Of a stretch of 64,000 nt of DNA, positions 21,540 through 33,112 are shown in pieces. The notes beneath the pieces are model-generated. The model was not told where the DNA came from. It did not search any database and saw only the letters and a list, made by a program, of their open reading frames with translations. The translations under genes were made by a program, and so were the position numbers. The stretch comes from Gamarada debralockiae (taxonomy: Eukaryota > Ascomycota > Leotiomycetes > Helotiales > Hyphodiscaceae): positions 1 to 64,000 of the forward strand of contig NXFV01001079.1 of assembly GCA_002803225.1 (NCBI GenBank). The letters run 5' to 3'. Position 1 is the stretch's first letter; each line of letters opens with the position of its first letter.

Positions 21540-23773
21540 CTTTTTGTTGTATATTGACGCGACTGGAATGTAATGTCGTATGTGGGGGGTGTGAAAGAAG
21601 CAAGGGACTGGATCTGACACGCTGGAGATTGGTGTTGTACAAGACCGATAAGTGCTCGGTGCGCAAAGGTTGTGATTACAGAAAGTATGGTGCAACTGTA
21701 TTTATCTGAATCGAAATGGAGCAAGGAAAGTCGTTGTTGTGTGGTGTAGAGTTCGGAGGAGTGTTGGATGGAGTGTGGTGAATGGGCCAAAGGTGAATCC
21801 CACAACGCACAATTGAAGACAAACTGGAACTGAAGATCTGAAGCAATCGATAGCAACAGTTATCGCTCGGAAGAACTCCAGGAATGTTGTGTCTCAGGGG
21901 TTGTTCTTCGAAGACATCTGCATCGACCTTGATGGGGAAATAATCGAGATGGCTGGGGCGACGTTCTCTTTGAGGTGATTTCAGCGATTGCGACGGCAAT
22001 TATTGTCGAGGGACGACAGGAATCGAAGAAGAATTGGTGGAGCAGATTGTATTATGTGTAAGGACAGTCCACACGTTGTTTAGTCGTGTGTAGGAGGCGG
22101 TTGTGGGCGAGGAAGTCGAATGCACCTTGAACTTCTCCTTCGCTTTGGTCGTCCGTCGCAAAGTTGACGAGACCAGCGATTTTAGCGTGCCGTCGTTCTT
22201 GCAGTATTCTCCGAAGCCGCTTCACACTCTGGTAATTGTCGATTATGGCGATGCTCAGCAAGCAAAGGAATGGAAGAAGAGAAGGAATGGAAAGTCGTCG
22301 TAGAGTGGAGGTTGAAAGGAACGTGGGTTGATTCGTAGATGGGGAAGTGCGAAAAATGAGCGAAAGCGTGGGGAGTCGAGAGGGAATGGAAGGCGAGACA
22401 GGGTGGGATTGAGCGAATGATATCGGGTTCTCTTGCCGAAACAGAATCCGGAAGGGTCCTGAAAGGCGCACGCGGTTGAAGGTGAAGTGGTTCTCCTATA
22501 TTGTATTGGCGGCGTGTGAATTCGCTGGGTGGTGAGTGCAGCATGCACGGTGAAGGTGAAGTGAAGGAACTCGAACTGGTGTGGCGGATGGGCTGTCGGC
22601 GCGTCTCGATGTGCACGGTCCAAGCACATTCAAGACGCCAGATTTAATCCACAGCTAGGCCAGAGTTGATCTCCACCCTTGCAAGCGGTGATTCAGGGTG
22701 TTCAATTGATACCTCTCGGACTCTCTTCCGGAGTGGCAGGTGGACCGACCCCGTATGTGCAGTTTGCAGTTGACTTGCGAAGCTCGAAGTGTTGGCGATG
22801 AGGGGGTGGATTTGTTCTGTAAGGAAAGTGGGACTGAGAATCCCACACTGCACGAACAGATGCTTTTAGAAATAGAGCAGCAGCTGAAGAGTAGCATGGT
22901 AGATGCAAAAAGAGAATCTATTGCCTGTGTCACACGAATTGAGGCCAATGGGAATTAATGAATTTCCTCGTTGGCTGATTCTGCTGGATTTTCTCACGGC
23001 CCAAACACCCTTGACGCGTTTTACGCGACATTCTCGCGTTTATTTTTCACGCGTCGTTTTGCACATCCCTTCAAAGGCATGCTCTCTTCCCATCTTTCAC
23101 CGCCAGCCGCATGAACCCATCTCCCTTCAATTTGAATGTACTCTCCCGCCGTGGAACTGAAGCTCAGCTTTATATCGGTGTGCAATCATTCGGATTCATG
23201 CAGATTTACAAGCATATGGGCGAGGAGGGGAGTTGATCGCCATGTCTTAAGCCTTGGCCACGTTCTATCAAAGCGCGTGTCTAGGGGTGTCATTAAAGTG
23301 GCTCCCAACTAATCCAACCTGGCTCCAGTCCAAGACCCCTCCTAACACCCTGCCATGAAACCAAACCCTCAACCTTCTCCAATTAATCGTGTCCTGGAAA
23401 GATGATCTTCAAAACCAAGGGCAATACCCACGTCGTTCTCTAATGTTGTGTTCCCACATGCGCTACACATGCAGCGATGCTGGAACGACTGCCGAACATC
23501 TGACCTAATTATCAACCACTCCCGTCTGCAAACTCCCGATCTTCAAACGGTCGGATCAAGTCTCCGACAGGCGTGATGTTTGTCCGTTTCGAGGCCAGCC
23601 AGACCCAGATTATGGGTCGCATCACGTGAGGAGTCAAAAAGTTCAGATTGAGATATTTGAGCACGAAAGACATTAATTGATTTTTTTAGTGGGAGTGTAA
23701 TTTGCTACCTAGATTTTGTAATCAGGAGTTTGTCGTTTTTCAAGCCAGCACTGTAGATGGTCAGGTGAAATGA
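21540..23773. other. Long 5' flank of the 19.5-21.5 kb gene
   Basis: About 2.2 kb, pyrimidine-rich on the minus strand, consistent with a fungal promoter and long leader. Several overlapping minus frames (for example 22052-22471, 139 codons) look compositional, with Ser/Pro/Leu-rich sequence and no conserved content. No TE-like sequence seen. Confidence 0.4.
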
Positions 23774-23914
23774 CTAAATATTTTCCAGAGCTCGGGCCAA
23801 GTCATCTTCCTTTTGTCCAGCCGCACACAATTTCCTCGGTGGTTCCTTCAGCCTCCCTTTCCAATCATGAACTTTCCCCCAGCAACTCAATACAATAAAA
23901 TCATTCCGAACCCC

Positions 23915-24445
23915 GATACTTCCAACAATGGCATTTTGTGAAGTGTCATTGATCAAGTGTACAATGTCCTGTTCCTCGACGCGGACCAGCACCGTTTCGT
24001 CTTTTGTACTTGAGCGATGCTTCCAACGACCTCGATATTTCTTCGACACCACACCCTCTAGCCTCAAATCCATAAGGCTATTATCCTCTTTGTTCTCTCA
24101 TGTCCTCCATGCTTTGTATTCTCCCTTACAGCCATACAAATGACACAAAAGATAATGGGGAATGCACTCTCTCACAGATCTCCTCAGCTAGTGGTTTATA
24201 ACGATAGAAGCTTCCCAGCCCCGGATGCTTCCCAGGAATAGTTTCCCCGTGAAATGTTAATGGTCAAGCGTGACTTGTACAACGCCTTGTTCCTCGAGGC
24301 GGGCTGGTTGCGGACCGCGGTTTTCTTTCTTTCTTTGTTGAATGGCTTCAATGGCTTCAATGACTTAATTTGATACGATACTCTCTGTCTTAAATCCATA
24401 AGGGGTTCCTCAATATGTCTTTGTTCTCTGTGTCCTCCAAAATTC
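23915..24445. repeat. Diverged tandem duplication, ~270-330 bp unit
   Basis: Two neighbouring blocks, about 23915-24110 and 24215-24440, share an ordered series of near-matches: TTGTACAACG-/GTACAATGTCCTG, CTTGTTCCTCGAGGCGG / CTGTTCCTCGACGCGG, AAATCCATAAGG, and TCTTTGTTCTCT.TGTCCTCCA. Both encode short minus frames that share MDLR near their starts (24073 and about 24399). They look like a decayed duplicated gene or repeat; the family is unknown. Confidence 0.5.
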
Positions 24446-24748
24446 ATTATGCAAGGGATAATCCGGAATGCACCTCCGTACTGTCCTTACCTATTTCCTC
24501 TACTCTTTCCCGCCATGACAATTCATCTTCGCGGCGGTCAGCTTAGAATGACTCTCTGTCTTGCCTCAGAGAGTCCTGTTTTATTTCGTCTTGTTTGAAG
24601 ATGCAATGGTTGGCTTTGAAGAAGGAGTTGTGGAGTTCAACGTAAGCGCCAGCCGCCCAGGCCTCGCCACGCTGCTCGGCCGTTTCCTTACGCGCCCACC
24701 CCGCCCTGTGGTGGACTTCAACACCCACCTAACACCTACCCTCTCTCA

Positions 24749-25872
24749 ATGACCAACTTCGAACTCAACGCATACATTTACGGTCTTTGAGGCATCGATG
24801 CTTGCTATGCCAATATATCAGCGACCGAGCAGACAGTGAAGGTTTCTGTGAATGACCTACAAGCCGATCACCTCTTCGCCTTCAATCGCACTCTAAGCAG
24901 CATCCTGTCCACGACGCTTGCAGAGCGTACATTCGCACAAATTATCGATGGCCTACCCACGCGAGACGATGTCGGATACTTTCCAACATATAGCATGGAA
25001 ATTGGTGACAATACTGCTTCCTCCCCGGAAGCAATGGAAGCTGCAAGAGGACTTCGAGAACATTTTAACACATACATCACTCTGGTCGATGCTAAGGTCA
25101 GTTCAAATCTCGACATTTATAACAGCGGATTCTGACGGATTAAGTAGTTAGCCCAAGCTTACCAGGACGCTCTACCAGGGTCTCGAGAATTTTATATGCG
25201 GTTGTTGGAGATGCTAGCCGTTGCTTACCACGATATCGATGCGCTTGTCTACGTCAATACTCAGCCAGGTCTCCGCCGAGAAGGACAAGGTCTCGAGCAA
25301 CGCCTTGCAGCGCTTGAAGGACGACCGACAGATTTTATGCATGAAGACTACCATGATTTTGCAACAATACCCCAAAGGTGTAGCGGATGTGGTGGGATAT
25401 TGGGCTGAGTATCACCTATTCGGTGGCGTGATGCTGTTCGATAGGGGAGGATCTAGCACAGATGTAAGCAACATCTCCTTTGAGCCAGTGTGCTGTGTTT
25501 GAGTCTTTTTGTCTTCTTCGACTATTCCCTCTTTCTATGCTGAATAAATAGCAGTGCAAGCGTGCTTTTCTACATCCCGTTGGAGGTTTCAGGATTTTCC
25601 AACTTTCCGAGTCCCAAATCCAGCAATTCGTTGAATACGTACAGCAACTTGCTGAGACTGCCCAGGATGTGCAACCACCATTTCCGCTCAGCGCAGAGAA
25701 GTATACATATCGCGTCGACCCGTTCGATGCCATGACACTCAATATTTATCGGGACAAATATGAGCGGATAATACCAAGAGATAGACCAGCAAGATGTGTA
25801 CAGCGTCTCGCAGACTTTCCTGAATTGCAAGACGCACTAGTACAGATCAATCGTGACGACTCTAGTCAGTGA
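24749..25872 (+). pseudogene. Decayed multi-exon gene of unknown function
   Basis: From ATG 24749 (MTNFELNAYIYGL) the frame hits TGA at 24788 and then continues in the same frame with gene-like sequence (VNDLQADHLFAFN, AMEAARGLREHFNTYITLVDAK). An intron fits after 25098 (GTCAGT...TTAG). The next exon starts in one frame ([20 protein letters not shown]) and must shift by about 25300-25370 to another ([20 protein letters not shown]). A clean intron then follows at 25465-25553 (GTAAGC...GCAG) before the last exon (AFLHPVGGFRIFQLSESQIQ), which stops at 25872. The block [14 protein letters not shown] is one I recall from uncharacterised ascomycete proteins. The in-frame stop plus frameshift argue for a pseudogene, but another start would remove the first lesion. 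Confidence 0.55.
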
Positions 25873-26270
25873 TTAGCAAGCATTCCGGCGTTGAAACACC
25901 ATGTTTCGCCAAGATCGCCAAGTTGAGAGAAGATGTTTTCCGGAAACAGATCATTCCATGGTGGGTGATCAACGCAAGAATTGATGGTCACAGTGCGGCT
26001 GAAACGAAGGAATCGCCAACGAAGCATTTGGGCCAGTGGGAGGAATTCAGAGCGCTATCATATGTAGCACGAGCGGACGAGCACGAAAATTAATATCCCC
26101 AATAACGACAAAAAGGACTTCTGGGCCCGCGAGAGAGTACGTATTGTGACTCCACTGAGATTTTTGTGAATGGCTGAACAGGCAAGAGTCGTGGCGTAAC
26201 GCTTCTAATGTACCTTTGCACTAAGTTCCTATGCAAAGGTGCTTGTTTTGCCGAGTTTTGAAATGGGAAT

Positions 26271-26500
26271 AAGGCCCTGTTTGGCAACAGAGAGCCCTTC
26301 AGATTATCGCTCCGATTATTTAACAAGATGTTGCAGCCAAACGTGATTATTTTTTTGTATGGCGGATTATTCGAAAAAGAGAAACTCCTTCGAAGGAGTA
26401 TCTCCAATTTCGATAATCCAGATCACAACAATCGCTAACATTTTGACCGATAATCAGAGGCACAGATTATCGTCCAGTCAAGAACTACCTGTGAGAAGTA
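26271..26500. repeat. Long imperfect palindrome with repeated GATTATC motifs (MITE-like)
   Basis: Centred near 26392 on the perfect 16-mer ACTCCTTCGAAGGAGT. Pairing extends outward through GGATTAT(T)CGAAA and TTTCGATAATCC (26363-26420). Beyond that the arms share spaced GATTAT and CAA(A/G)ATGTT(A/G) blocks to roughly 100 bases each side. The left part opens with GGCCCTGTTTGGCAACA, a start reminiscent of hAT/Tourist-like MITEs. No coding. Confidence 0.5.
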
Positions 26501-26653
26501 ACCTCGACTTCACGAATATGGCCGGGAGACATAGCTTTTTGAGAGACGTTTATTGCCAACTTTTGCTGGATGTAATAGAATTGTAAATTTTCGCAATATA
26601 ATTATTAAAATTATGTCTCTGCGTCGTAGCATACTCTGCTTTTCTTAAAAAGC

Positions 26654-27522
26654 CTAAGACAACGCTGCAATCTCATTAACCATCGTTAAAACTGACGTGA
26701 CAGTAAGCTGCTCGCTCGGCCTCGTCCATCCTTCGGCATAAGGGAGTCGTTCTTGCGCTGTGGCCTCTGATCAGCAACTGTCGACATTAGAAATGATTAA
26801 AACCAACTTACTAAACATAACTCCAACCCATTCGGTCACAGCATTACCTGTGGTAATGTTGCCAAAGACACTCAAATACAAGGCGGATTCGATCAGACTG
26901 AACTCCACGTCTGAGGAAGTCATGTTGAATTCCGGATTCACTGAAGCCGCAACTTCTAGCCGCGCAGCACGTGCGGCCGCTGCTGTTTCAATTGAGATGG
27001 TGTCTTCAGTGAAATATGCAGCTACTGAGTTCCAGATCGTGGAATTGAAATCATGGTTGTCGCCAAAATAGATGTCGTTCCGACTGAGACTTCCATCATG
27101 TTCAATGACTGGGAAAGCAGGAGTTAGGAAAACTTTCGAGTTTGATCATATTTAGGGATTAACTCACTCTCATGGATATCTAGGTCATCAAGATTGAAGG
27201 TCGATGCATCACCAGTCGTTGAAGCTGTCAAAGCCTTGGCACCGACAAGTTCCGTGGCGTCTGAGGCCAGGTTGACGGACACATTGAAAGCCACTATGAG
27301 ATCTTCCATGGATACATTGAGCCCATTTCGTGGCAAGAAACCATGATTGGCGAGTGTGTTGACCATAGGACAAGGGCTGCGGCCTGAGAAGTATCAGCGA
27401 CAAAGCAGGTAAGCTAATTCAGACTAATACTTACGATCCGTCGATGAAGGGGCTATCCAGGTGTAATTTTGGGCAGTAACCGTTGCGCCAAAGATGGCAA
27501 TTAAAGCAAGCCTTGAAAGCAT
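26654..27522 (-). CDS. Secreted heme-thiolate peroxidase (chloroperoxidase / peroxygenase type)
   Basis: Four exons on the minus strand, 27522-27435, 27383-27168, 27108-26812 and 26757-26654, encode 234 residues. All three introns have GT-AG ends (GTAAGT, GTGAGT, GTAAGT) and keep the frame. Residues 1-18 are a signal peptide (MLSRLALIAIFGATVTAQ). PCPMVNTLANHGFLPRNG carries the Pro-Cys-Pro whose Cys binds heme iron, and EHDGSLSRNDIYFGD carries the Glu-His-Asp acid-base motif. The C-terminal exon gives QERLPYAEGW, a typical end. The length matches short unspecific peroxygenases and HTP enzymes. It should use H2O2 to oxidise or halogenate organic substrates outside the cell; the substrate is unknown. 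All key residues are present, so the gene looks functional although it lies among decayed DNA. Confidence 0.92.
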
Positions 27523-27630
27523 GGCGAACTCAAAGAACGATAAATGTCTTGATAGCTTGGCGGTAGAAGAGCGTGAAAATTTAAGAGGCACTAACGATCA
27601 CAACTGCCTGTAAAGCGGGAAATCGATACT

Positions 27631-27640
27631 GTTATATAGT
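27631..27640 (-). promoter_or_regulatory. TATA-like element of the peroxidase gene
   Basis: ACTATATAAC on the minus strand, about 110 bases upstream of the ATG at 27522. Composition and position fit a TATA box; no other support. Confidence 0.35.
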
Positions 27641-27950
27641 AGCCGTTGGGACTTGAGAAAAAACGTCACTGTCTCGGAGATTTGCTCTTCTTTCAACGTA
27701 GTTGCCAAGGTACGAAATGACAGGAACAAAAAGGGGCATACACACCACCAACCAGATAATTAATGCCGAGGCATAAGGGGAAAGCCTATGGATCCGAAAG
27801 CATGAGATAGAGTTTCGGCAAGAAGATTAGAAATGCCTTCCTTATGAGCGGAGAAGGGAAACCATCAGATGAGATCCCAGCCCATATCGTGAGTTTCGTA
27901 TGGCGTTATCTGCCGACCCACCTACGCACGGTTGCGTTCAGGGGTAGCGA

Positions 27951-28410
27951 GTGCTTGCGGCTCCACTCATATTCGGGAGGCACCCACAATTAACCGGCTA
28001 TTATGCCAAAGAAGCCCCGATTCCCCATGCTAGGCTCGGTGAAGCCATGGATAGGCTGCGTCAGTTTTGGTCACTCCTCAAATACGGGCTCGGATGTCTT
28101 CGGAAGAGGTGCAAAACCCTGAGCGAACGACGCATTTTCCTACTGCTATTTGCACTCTGAACCTAAAAAGCGAATAGCTACAATACGAGAGTAATTGTCG
28201 AAATATTACTGACTTGTAGTTGGAGTGCCTCCACTCAAAATTCGGCGATTTGGCCAAGCCATTGCCCTCAAGGACCTCCTTCGTCGCATGAGGTATAACA
28301 ACTTCCTCTTTAATCAACTTCATTACTACAGTAGCTTTGGTCCAACTCCGGATCTATACGAAGAATTGACAGCCTTCGACTCGAAGCAGCCAGCTGACAT
28401 TATACTGGTA
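27951..28410 (+). other. Possible gene remnant of unknown function
   Basis: Two gene-like frames, 27951-28158 (GYYAKEAPIPHARLGEAMDR) and 28225-28410 (LKDLLRRMRYNNFLFNQLHY), with balanced composition and an intron-like gap between. I do not recognise the family, and no proper start or end is visible. It may be a decayed gene. Confidence 0.25.
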
Positions 28411-29101
28411 TGTCGGATTTCAAATACAACAAAACGACTTGGCGGGGGGCAAAATAAAACGAAACCAGAATTAATAATGGCCATGGCATCCGCAACTACA
28501 CCCAACACTTTCTCTCAATGACAACATACGCATACAGGCTTGATAGAACGATGTCGTGGAAACGTACGAGCTGCCACGCGAGTTGAGGTTCGCAGATCGA
28601 TCAACTTGTTCCTCTTAGGTCAAACCCAATCGCATGCAAATGACTATCAACAACCTTCAAGGGTGCATGGCGGTGTTGGCATATTCTAGGTTTTAGCCTT
28701 TCTTCTCTCTGATATAGCGACTGGCCTTTTCAAAAATGGATGTTTGTTGCCACTTGGCGAGACGTTATTGCCAATTTTCGCTTCTTAAGTCTGTCCTCCC
28801 CTTTCCCTACAAGCATCCCGGAACCGCAGGGTTTTCAAGCTTTGGGGCGAACAAGCACCGAAACTTTGTGGACGTCAACGTTGCGCGGCCCTCCGCATCA
28901 TGGAAGAATGCGATACAGTTAAACGGAATAAAACTTCGGGGATTCTGAATCCGATATAAAACTAAGGTTCCATGATGGGAATATTAGGCCGTAACCAAAC
29001 CCAGCTTTTGTCTTAAAATTTTAGAGTTTTAGCCTGAATTCTGGCCGAATTCCCTATATTCCAGGCTCTCACACCTATTTTGCCCACCGTTTACATCGGA
29101 A
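28411..29101. other. Intergenic, no supported gene
   Basis: Nothing recognised. Short frames at 28736-28948 in two registers have no family features. Confidence 0.3.
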
Positions 29102-29188
29102 TACGAAGGCCGCCGGTTTTGAAATCCGGTGACATGTCGCTTGTACCTCCAATCATGTCACCGGATTTCAAAACCGGCGGCCTTCGTA
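29102..29188. repeat. Perfect 35-bp inverted repeat (hairpin)
   Basis: Arm 29102-29136, 17-base loop 29137-29153 (tcgcttgtacctccaat), arm 29154-29188. The arms are exact reverse complements over 35 bases (starting tacgaaggccgccggttt). It lies in AT-rich intergenic DNA followed by an AT dinucleotide run near 29298-29325. Confidence 0.9.
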
Positions 29189-30639
29189 CACCAAAAATAT
29201 CGTCTCGCCATTCTGATATAGCTTATATCGAGATTTTCCGATACTCACCCAAATTTTACAGAATTCGAACGTTCAGACCAAAAATCAAGGTTCCCTATAT
29301 ATATATATATAGATATACATATAACTGTCCATATAAGCAAGTTTGACTGTAGTGATGCCCGGCCTGGAGAAGTTTCCTGTTTGTAGAGTACGAAGGACGC
29401 AATCAAAAGTCATGCGCATACAGGCTATTTAGGCGTCTTGAAGCCTGGAGCAGCCTGAGGTGACCCAAAGCCACGCTGTAGTCCAGGCAATACTACCTGT
29501 AAGAGCCCCTGTAGCATTCTGGAAGCGACTGGACAAGAGACTGTTCGTCTAAGAATTTACAGGGCTTTTCAGGCTGCGATTGGCTGAACACCCTGTATCC
29601 GCATGGCTTTTGGTGGAGTCCTCCGTACTCTGTATTACTGGTCGAAAGATCTGTTGGCTTTGGTTATGATCCCGGTTCGGCTTTGCCTCCATGCATAACT
29701 TTTTGCATTGGCTTTGCAATCTCTGCCGAGCTTTTGGAACCTTCTCGGGACCCCTTTTTAATTGCATAGGAGATTAATTTTAGCGTGTGAAACTTCCCAG
29801 ACCCCCGCATAATCGGATCGCTGCTCACCTCTCAGGCGAGGAAAATCTCAGTTTATTCTTGGGAATTTCGTCTAATGAAACAGGATTTGCCCAACTGCTT
29901 CCAGATGAGGAATCCAGTAGCGTGGAGGTCAGTGTATTATTCACTATTTCTTCTGCACCCGATCGTGTTTGCCATATTTTCAACCTTCAGCCATGTGTGG
30001 CGTGAAGATTCTGTTAGGACGTCGGTAGGCTTTGGATTCTTTGCTTTTGATTCGAGAAGTTCCAATACAAATCACAACATTGAGGATGATCCCTACACAG
30101 ACACGGGAAGCACGAATCGTGCGAATCTTCCCAAAAAATCAGAATTCATTATCATGTAGATAATTCTAGAAGAAACTTGAGCATAAAGAAAAATTCTGTC
30201 AGTAATCCACTATAAAACTTGGAGGTGGCGCCGGTCGAGTGAGAACCTTAAGTTGTCGGCAAGTTCAGACAACAAAGTACAGTAGAGACGTCTCGAAACA
30301 GAGTCAACAGCACCTGGATCACCCGATATTTGTAGTGCACAAAACGACATGGATCCCCAGTGCGGCGCATGCGCTTTTCCTTCCCCAGATCAAGCCACAA
30401 GAAGTTTATGCTGAAGCTAGTTTGTGAATTGCTCAAGGCCACATGCTAATTGGCCTTCAATGACTGCCATCCAGAATTTGAGTTCAATATTCCATTCTGA
30501 GAAGTGAACGAGTCGTGGCACATCCTGCCATGTCTGAAAGCTGAGTTCCCCAATACTTGACCCCAAGTATAAGGTATGGTACCGCTCATCGGTCTACGTG
30601 CCAAGCTTAAATTAATCCCTCAAATCATCGTCTGTCATC
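29189..30639. other. Intergenic, no supported gene
   Basis: A TA-rich microsatellite-like run lies at 29298-29325. From 29410 to 29580 there are several short CAGGC/AGCCTG-type repeats. Frames at 29787-30159 have no recognisable content. 30200-30639 is the promoter side of the next gene. Confidence 0.35.
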
Positions 30640-31980
30640 ATGTCGAACGCGACTGTACAGTCTGTTCCAGTTTACTTTGAGGAGAGCTGGGCCATTCTCT
30701 CTAGTATTGACCTTATCAATGTCTTGCTTGGATTCATGATTATCGGCATCACCACTCTTTCTCCCCTGGCCTTAGTTCCGATCATCACTTCCGCCGCTGG
30801 ATCTATTGCTAATGGTAGGTAATTTCTTTCGTGTTCTGGGGGTTCTTTGAGTTAGAACTCAGGCGACTCTGAAAACGACAGTCAGTCAAGTCCTGAGCGT
30901 CTGGACCCTCACCTGACTCTCTCTTTCTTCCTTTGTGAGCACAAGCTAACGCTGATTGATATCTGTGCAGGATTGTGTTACTATGCATTTTATGCCCACT
31001 ATCCGACTACAGGAACAGTGGCCGCTGCAGCAGTTGCGGATACAACATGGCTAGTAAGCATATGCATATACACTACATCGAAAATGCGCCGTGTCGCTGA
31101 CAGCCCTTGATCAACAGATCCAGGAAGCTGGCATGTCATTCTACAGTTACCTCATTCTGGTACGCGTCTTGAAAAATCATAGTCGACTTGTCTTCATGGT
31201 ACTGTTCTGGACAATCATGGCTGTTCTTTTGGTTATCCGGATTTTGATACTCACCAGCCGGGCTAAGGATATCGTCGGAGGAAATAATGACCGACAATAC
31301 TATATCGACCACCTTCATATCGGATACTTTACTTCCATAGCGCTTGTCGAGTGCATCAGTGCCTTCTTCCTGCTCCGGAAATTTGCCTCGGCCAAACGAG
31401 ATTCAATCGACGCTGCTTCAACATCAGGACTTTTCCAATATCTCATGCGGAGTACTGAAATTAGGCTCACAACCCTGGCAGCTATCGGATTTTCCAGAGC
31501 AATCACGTACTCCTTTCAGACCACTGCCCAGAGTGCGACCAACGTCGCAAGCCAAGTCGACCGGTTTGTTTACACGCTTGAGTGTCTCTTCCCAATAATG
31601 ATGTTGTAAGTCCATCATGTACCCTTGCCCTCCCACCAAAGCCTTGCTGACCCAATAGCATCGATATCCTTGCCTCAAGGTTGGTTATTTCAAATAATAT
31701 TCACGAAAGCTCATCCCAAAGCCGAAGCCGTGGATTCAAGTCGTCCAGTCGATCTCGAAAAGATAGAACTGTAAACGATGACATTGGAATGTACTCGATG
31801 AACCATATTGAGAGTCGGGTTATTGCAAACGGTCAAGTCTCTAGTTCACAAGAGAGAATAATAGATAGTGCAGCCTCTCGTACAGGAACAAGGGAATGCG
31901 ACGAGGGATTGGATCTGAATGGAAAGGGTGGTGGAATTAGTAAGACCGTCGAATTCGAGTTTCATGAATCGGCAGTGTAA
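30640..31980 (+). CDS. Polytopic membrane protein, about seven helices, function unknown
   Basis: Four exons, 30640-30814, 30971-31053, 31118-31605 and 31659-31980, give 355 residues with the frame kept at every junction (GTAGGT, GTAAGC and GTAAGT donors). About six to seven hydrophobic segments are visible: INVLLGFMIIGITTLSPLAL, LVPIITSAAGSIANGLCYY, AVADTTWLIQ..GMSFYSYLILV, LVFMVLFWTIMAVLLVIRIL, IGYFTSIALVECISAFFLL, LTTLAAIGFSRAITY and FVYTLECLFPIMMLFIDIL. A Ser-rich cytosolic tail of about 100 residues follows (SSSQSRSRGFKSSSRSR). The layout resembles fungal GPCR-like or integral membrane proteins, but I see no family-specific motif. No N-terminal CFEM domain is present, so it is not a typical Pth11 receptor. 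Confidence 0.75.
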
Positions 31981-32080
31981 AGAATGTTTGTGGAGCATAT
32001 GTTTCTAGACACTTCGAGGACACCCTTATGTAACTGCAGTATGGCATCAAAAATCAAGCTAATCAATTACAATTTGATTA

Positions 32081-32158
32081 AATTAGATTAGATTAGATTT
32101 TCATTTATGAGTATTGATTAGATTAACAGTAAATAATCTAATCTAATCTAATCTAATC
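32081..32158. repeat. Inverted pentanucleotide microsatellite (TTAGA/TCTAA)
   Basis: Left arm 32081-32100 is a run of ATTAG units. After a ~32-base spacer, right arm 32133-32158 is a run of CTAAT units. The two arms can pair. Confidence 0.8.
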
Positions 32159-33112
32159 AACTACCACACTGAAAGTTATGTTGATTAGCCTGTAGAAAAT
32201 TAATAGTTTTTACTCGTGCCTGAATGTCTCTACCCAGGTTTTGCTCCTTGCGAGCCACACCCGATCACGGCCCTCGAACTTCTTGCTCTCTTGATTGATG
32301 GCAAAATATTTCATAGCCTACCAGGCCAAATGCAGCTTTCTTAGTCTAGGAAGGGGAAGAACCTTAAATCTTACGTACATCGGCCCCACTTTTAAACTTC
32401 CCTCGTCGCATGGTTCCACGAAAGAAAAGCTGATGCTGAGGTGAGGATGGTGACAGAAGTGTCAATCCTTCCAACAACGTCCAAAAGTTAGAATTGACAG
32501 CATACGGGGATCCATGATGACATGGTTACAAATGAGACCACGAAAGCCAGAGAAGTTGTAATTCGATATATAAGGCTGACGAAACAAGCGACCGACAAGG
32601 GGAAGGACCGAGTGATGCCGTGGAGCCTCGCGTTTCTTACATGCTTAGGTCAGAGGGATGATGCAGCAAATTGCGGTATGTAGTTGCTTCCTGGAGGAGA
32701 GGAATAACATCGAAGTTAATTGCTAGGTCGTATACCCGGCGTGAGAGATGTCAGTCTCTTTTTAGACAAGTTGGTCGGCGAAAACTGCGAATAGTACTCG
32801 ACCTTTCAAGCTCGCCATATGTACTCGCCAATTGTTCTCATGTAAGCAAATGCATCAACAAGAAATGCCTCTGCATGTTGAACACCAGGTCTTGGATTAC
32901 AAGTTCGCAAATTTTGGAAGTAAGCTTACAGGTGGCAAAGGGTAGTGAGGAGAGGAGGCTTATCCCCTGCTTTAGCGAGCTTTGCTTGTTTTATACTTAC
33001 TTATTATCATGAGGACGGTCGCTCATCAATTCATTCTTTCCTTTATATCACTACATTTACCCTTTGTCCTGAAGTCTTCACAGAAATAAAATTATTCATT
33101 CAAGAAACAGAA
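32159..33112. other. Intergenic; promoter of the adenylating enzyme
   Basis: No gene recognised. The frame of the next gene is open upstream to 32945 but begins without ATG. The first ATG with family-like sequence after it is at 33113. Confidence 0.4.

Noticed and set aside
22052..22629. Three overlapping minus frames of 124-144 codons
   Set aside because: All three registers are open because of pyrimidine-rich composition; no conserved content; read as promoter/leader of the 19.5-21.5 kb gene.
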